From positions 1 through 9,802 of the forward strand of contig CAISDR010000092.1 in the NCBI GenBank assembly GCA_903884125.1: a stretch of 9,802 nucleotides of DNA, written 5' to 3'. Below the pieces are notes generated by a model. The model searched no databases. It worked only from the letters and a program-made list of their open reading frames with translations, and was not told where the DNA came from. Each line of letters begins with the position of its first letter. Position 1 is the stretch's first letter. Positions 7,363 through 9,802 of this stretch are shown here, piece by piece. The position numbers and the translations under genes were made by a program. The DNA is from an uncultured bacterium (GTDB lineage Bacteria; Pseudomonadota; Alphaproteobacteria; CAISDR01).

Positions 7363-7375
7363 GGAAATACCTGTC

Positions 7376-8341
7376 ATGTCCTACAAGATCAAACTCCGTT
7401 CCCTTGCTCTTTCCAGCGCATTGTTGCTGGCAGGACCAGCCTTTGCTGCTGATTGGGCGAAAGTTCCCGGACTTGATGTGACTCTGTTTCTGCCAGGCCA
7501 GTCATCCTGGGAATGGGCATTGACCACGGATTCAATGTCGGGTGCTGCGGATTTCAGAAAGGGAAAGGACTGCGCGGTTTGTCATATTGGCGAAGAAAAG
7601 GACATGGGACCGCAGATCGCTGCTGGTACGCCACGACAGTTCAAGACAGGTGAAAAGCCCCCGATTGAACCCGAACCCGTGGCTGGCAAGCCAGGCGCCA
7701 TTCAGGCGACCGTAAAAGTTGCGCGTGAAGGGGCCAATCTGCTGGTGCATCTGGATTTTGCCGAAGGCACCCAGCCCGATATGCATCAGGACCCTGCGAC
7801 CGCAACCACCGTCACGGTCATGTTCAACAATGGAAAAGTGCCAGAGGCGAATCGCGGCGGTTGCTGGGCGGCCTGCCATGATGATCAGGCGGGAATGCCC
7901 AGCGCGCAAGGTGCCACGCGGACCATGTATTTGCCAAAGACCCGTGCGAAACTGACCCGTCAGGGCGGTGGTGATACGCTGGCGGCACCTGATCAGCTGG
8001 ATGGTCTGCGCGCTGCCGGATATCAGCTTGAATATTGGCAGGCCCAGCTTAATCCCGGCCAGCCAGCCAAAGCTGTAACCCAGATTGTTTTCGACAAACG
8101 CGCACCCGCACCGCGCAACATTGTTACGGCGGAAGCAACGCAGGCGGCCGGGCACTGGTCGGTGACACTGACGCGGCCCTTGGCAACAGGTGCGCCGTTC
8201 ACGGATCTTGGCACCGATGCACCTTATTATCTGGCGTTTGCAATCCACACCGGACACAGCGCGCACCGGGCACATTACGTATCGTATGAGCGCGTGCTGC
8301 AATTGTCAGGCGACGCAGCAACGCTCTCTAACCCCAAATGA
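7376..8341 (+). CDS. Periplasmic diheme c-type cytochrome with C-terminal EB_dh/DMSO-reductase-type heme-binding domain
   Basis: A 321-residue exported protein. The signal peptide is clear (Lys-rich start, hydrophobic core, AFA-A cleavage after about residue 24), which fixes the start at 7376; the frame is open further upstream but that would overlap the NapC-like gene and bury the signal peptide. AGGGA overlapping the preceding TAG lies 10 bases before the ATG, suggesting translational coupling. There are two c-heme sites: a normal CAVCH (66-70) and an unusual CWAACH (163-168), CxxxCH with three spacer residues. The region from about 106 to 312, ending in AFAIHTGHSAHRAHYVS (287-303), resembles the ethylbenzene-dehydrogenase-related / cytochrome c-552-DMSO reductase-like heme-binding domain, which in known members holds heme b. 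The protein may therefore carry a third heme. It probably shuttles electrons between the NapC-like protein and the decaheme cytochrome, or is a catalytic partner of its own. Heme sites are seen; the domain name is from pattern memory. Confidence 0.85.
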   Translation: MSYKIKLRSLALSSALLLAGPAFAADWAKVPGLDVTLFLPGQSSWEWALTTDSMSGAADFRKGKDCAVCHIGEEKDMGPQIAAGTPRQFKTGEKPPIEPEPVAGKPGAIQATVKVAREGANLLVHLDFAEGTQPDMHQDPATATTVTVMFNNGKVPEANRGGCWAACHDDQAGMPSAQGATRTMYLPKTRAKLTRQGGGDTLAAPDQLDGLRAAGYQLEYWQAQLNPGQPAKAVTQIVFDKRAPAPRNIVTAEATQAAGHWSVTLTRPLATGAPFTDLGTDAPYYLAFAIHTGHSAHRAHYVSYERVLQLSGDAATLSNPK

Positions 8342-8380
8342 CAGGCGACAAGCGTCTGCCGCGAACGAGGAACAGGCACC

Positions 8381-9325
8381 ATGTATAAAACCCTGATCAT
8401 TGCGTTCATCTCGGCCTTAATGTCAGTCGTTGTGCAATATGGCCCAACGGCCCAGGCGGCAGAAATGACGCCTGCAACGCCGGATCACGCGGCCATAACA
8501 AGTGCTGGCGGCCCAGAGGCCTGCCTGAAATGCCACGAGACCAACCCCAAGGTGGTATCGATTCTGGCCACACCTCATGCAATGAAGGGTGACAAGAACG
8601 CGCCTTTCGGACAGAACGGTTGCGAAACCTGTCACGGGTCTTCTACCGCGCATGTGGAAAGTCGAAAAAACCTGCCAAGCGTTTTATTCGCCGGACCAAA
8701 CAAGTCGTCAGTCGAAGCGCGCAATGGTCAGTGTCTGGGCTGCCATCAAGATAATCTGCGGATGAACTGGCAGGGTAGCCAGCATGAAACCAATGACAAG
8801 GCGTGCACGGATTGCCACACGATCCATGTGGCCAAGGACCCGGTGCTGGTCAAGGCAACCCAGCCGGAACTGTGCTTTACCTGCCACGCAGAACAGCGCG
8901 CAGACGCCAACAAGTTTTCGCATCATCCGATCGTTGAAGGCAAAGTCACCTGCAGCGATTGCCACAATCCACATGGATCGCCGGGCCCGAAACTGCTCAA
9001 GGAATTTACGGTCAACGAGACGTGCTATACCTGTCACATGGAAAAACGCGGCCCGATGCTGTTCGAACATGAACCGGTCCGTGAAAATTGCCTGACCTGT
9101 CATTCCCCGCACGGAACAACCCAGGCGCGCCTGTTGGTCGAGCGCCCGCCTTACCTGTGCCAGGAATGCCATGCGAACTCGGGGCATCAGGCACAACCGA
9201 TTGCGGGGCAGAATCTGGCTGGTCAGACAGCCGCCAATGTCCGCGCCATGGCGAAAGGCTGTGTGACCTGCCATTCGCAAATCCACGGATCCAATTCGCC
9301 AAATGGAACCTTCCTTACGCGCTAA
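8381..9325 (+). CDS. mtrA: Decaheme c-type cytochrome, MtrA/DmsE/PioA family
   Basis: A 314-residue exported protein with ten CxxCH heme sites, starting at residues 48, 81, 118, 142, 165, 191, 215, 237, 260 and 294. The signal peptide ends near AQAA (about residue 27). Its size and heme number match MtrA and DmsE of Shewanella (a little over 300 residues), and are shorter than PioA of Rhodopseudomonas, which has a long N-terminal extension. Distal histidine ligands are visible as HxxHG-like patterns (CSDCHNPHG, CLTCHSPHG). The central part repeats as two-heme modules of about 45-50 residues starting at 118, 165 and 215. Such proteins sit inside an MtrB/PioB barrel and form a heme wire across the outer membrane. 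GAGGA at 8367-8371 lies 9 bases before the ATG, and a gap of 39 bp separates it from the upstream gene. The gene directly downstream is the matching barrel, which confirms the assignment. Whether it works for metal reduction, DMSO-type reduction or oxidation cannot be told. Confidence 0.96.
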   Translation: MYKTLIIAFISALMSVVVQYGPTAQAAEMTPATPDHAAITSAGGPEACLKCHETNPKVVSILATPHAMKGDKNAPFGQNGCETCHGSSTAHVESRKNLPSVLFAGPNKSSVEARNGQCLGCHQDNLRMNWQGSQHETNDKACTDCHTIHVAKDPVLVKATQPELCFTCHAEQRADANKFSHHPIVEGKVTCSDCHNPHGSPGPKLLKEFTVNETCYTCHMEKRGPMLFEHEPVRENCLTCHSPHGTTQARLLVERPPYLCQECHANSGHQAQPIAGQNLAGQTAANVRAMAKGCVTCHSQIHGSNSPNGTFLTR

Positions 9326-9343
9326 TCAGCGGGGTGAATGATC

Positions 9344-9802
9344 ATGACACGCATATTGTCGATCAAAGTCTTAGCACTGGGCAGCCTTTGTCTGCTGCCT
9401 TTCCAGGCCCTGGCCCAGGAAAAGTCTGATTTCGATGTCGATGAAAAGCCACCGGCAGCGGCGGCCAAACCACCAAGCCTGAATACGCTTGGAATCGGCA
9501 CGGCCTATCAAAGCGGTGGTTCGGCTTATCTTGGCCGGTTTACCGGTGCGGTTCATCCCGGATTTTACGGTCTTGGTGATTTCCACTATGTGGACAAGGA
9601 TGCCTGGGATTCCGGATCGACCCGGTTTTTCGAAGCCGAAGGCCATGACCTTGGCCTCTGGGATCGTTCGGTCGAGGCCAAATATGGCGAGCAGGGTAAA
9701 TGGAGTGTTCATGCCGGATATGATGGCATTCCATATTATGCAACCAGTGGATTGCGCACGATCTATCAGCCAAACGGTTCACTGATCCCGGGCGTTCTGC
9801 CG
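9344..9802 (+). CDS. mtrB: MtrB/PioB-family decaheme-associated outer-membrane beta-barrel, N-terminal part, cut by window edge
   Basis: An open frame of 153 codons running off the right edge. The signal peptide is clear (hydrophobic residues 5-20, cleavage after QALA at 24), followed by a low-complexity Pro/Ala linker (35-44) and then alternating beta-strand sequence rich in Gly, Tyr and aromatics, as in an outer-membrane barrel. The pattern of LGRFTG (63-68), HDLGLWDRSVEAKYGEQGKW (101-120) and GYDGIPYY (125-132) matches the opening of MtrB/PioB proteins, which are usually 650 residues or more; so most of the gene is missing. It forms the sheath that holds the decaheme cytochrome in the outer membrane. 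The ATG at 9344 has GGGG 9 bases upstream; an in-frame ATG at 9338 is too close to that site. The gap after the decaheme stop is 18 bp. No CXXC is present in the mature N-terminus seen here, unlike Shewanella MtrB. Confidence 0.92.
   Translation, partial: MTRILSIKVLALGSLCLLPFQALAQEKSDFDVDEKPPAAAAKPPSLNTLGIGTAYQSGGSAYLGRFTGAVHPGFYGLGDFHYVDKDAWDSGSTRFFEAEGHDLGLWDRSVEAKYGEQGKWSVHAGYDGIPYYATSGLRTIYQPNGSLIPGVLP

Noticed and set aside
7190..7375. Upstream extension of the diheme cytochrome frame, starting at an ATG at 7190
   Set aside because: It would overlap the NapC-like gene by over 170 bases and place the signal peptide 62 residues inside the protein. The ATG at 7376 has a ribosome-binding site and starts directly at the signal peptide.
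7532..8302. 256-codon minus-strand open frame
   Set aside because: Antisense shadow of the diheme cytochrome gene; its sequence shows no recognisable domain and is rich in Arg, Ile and Cys as expected of a reversed frame.

Overview
The window reads as a piece of chromosome from a Gram-negative proteobacterium. Signal peptides, periplasmic multiheme cytochromes and an outer-membrane barrel point to a diderm. Gene style (YgiQ, CopA with YHS plus metal-binding N-terminus, moderate GC, MtrA/PioA-type cytochromes) fits an alphaproteobacterium, but the genus cannot be fixed from sequence alone. No tRNA, rRNA, CRISPR array, transposase or phage gene was seen.

Layout. (1) 1-607, minus strand: the 5' part of a secreted protein of unknown function that runs off the left edge. 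(2) 706-2739, minus: a complete YgiQ-family radical SAM protein. (3) 2910-5201, plus: a copper-type P1B ATPase (CopA-like), divergent from ygiQ. Its otherwise invariant DKTGTLT phosphorylation motif reads DKTCTLT. (4) 5205-6383, minus: a membrane-anchored diguanylate cyclase with intact GGEEF and I-site, ending 3 bp from the ATPase stop. (5) 6384-6735: a 352-bp divergent regulatory region. It carries a full FNR/FixK-type palindrome, with a -10-like hexamer exactly where a class II FNR promoter would have it. (6) 6736-9802, plus: a tight cytochrome operon that continues past the right edge. Its genes are a NapC/NirT-type tetraheme quinol dehydrogenase, a diheme cytochrome with a C-terminal ethylbenzene-dehydrogenase/DMSO-reductase-type heme-binding domain, a 10-heme MtrA/DmsE/PioA cytochrome and the start of an MtrB/PioB porin.

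How the genes work together (inference from families). The NapC-like protein would take electrons from the quinol pool, or return them to it. The periplasmic diheme protein and the decaheme cytochrome would carry them, and the decaheme threaded in the MtrB/PioB barrel would pass them across the outer membrane. This is an extracellular electron-transfer conduit, probably induced at low oxygen through the FNR-type box. The distinctive part is the diheme/EB_dh-like protein inserted between the quinol dehydrogenase and the MtrAB pair. No cell-surface MtrC/OmcA or PioC-type gene lies within the window, so the terminal partner and direction of electron flow remain open. The diguanylate cyclase next door could link the system to biofilm control, but nothing in the sequence proves that.
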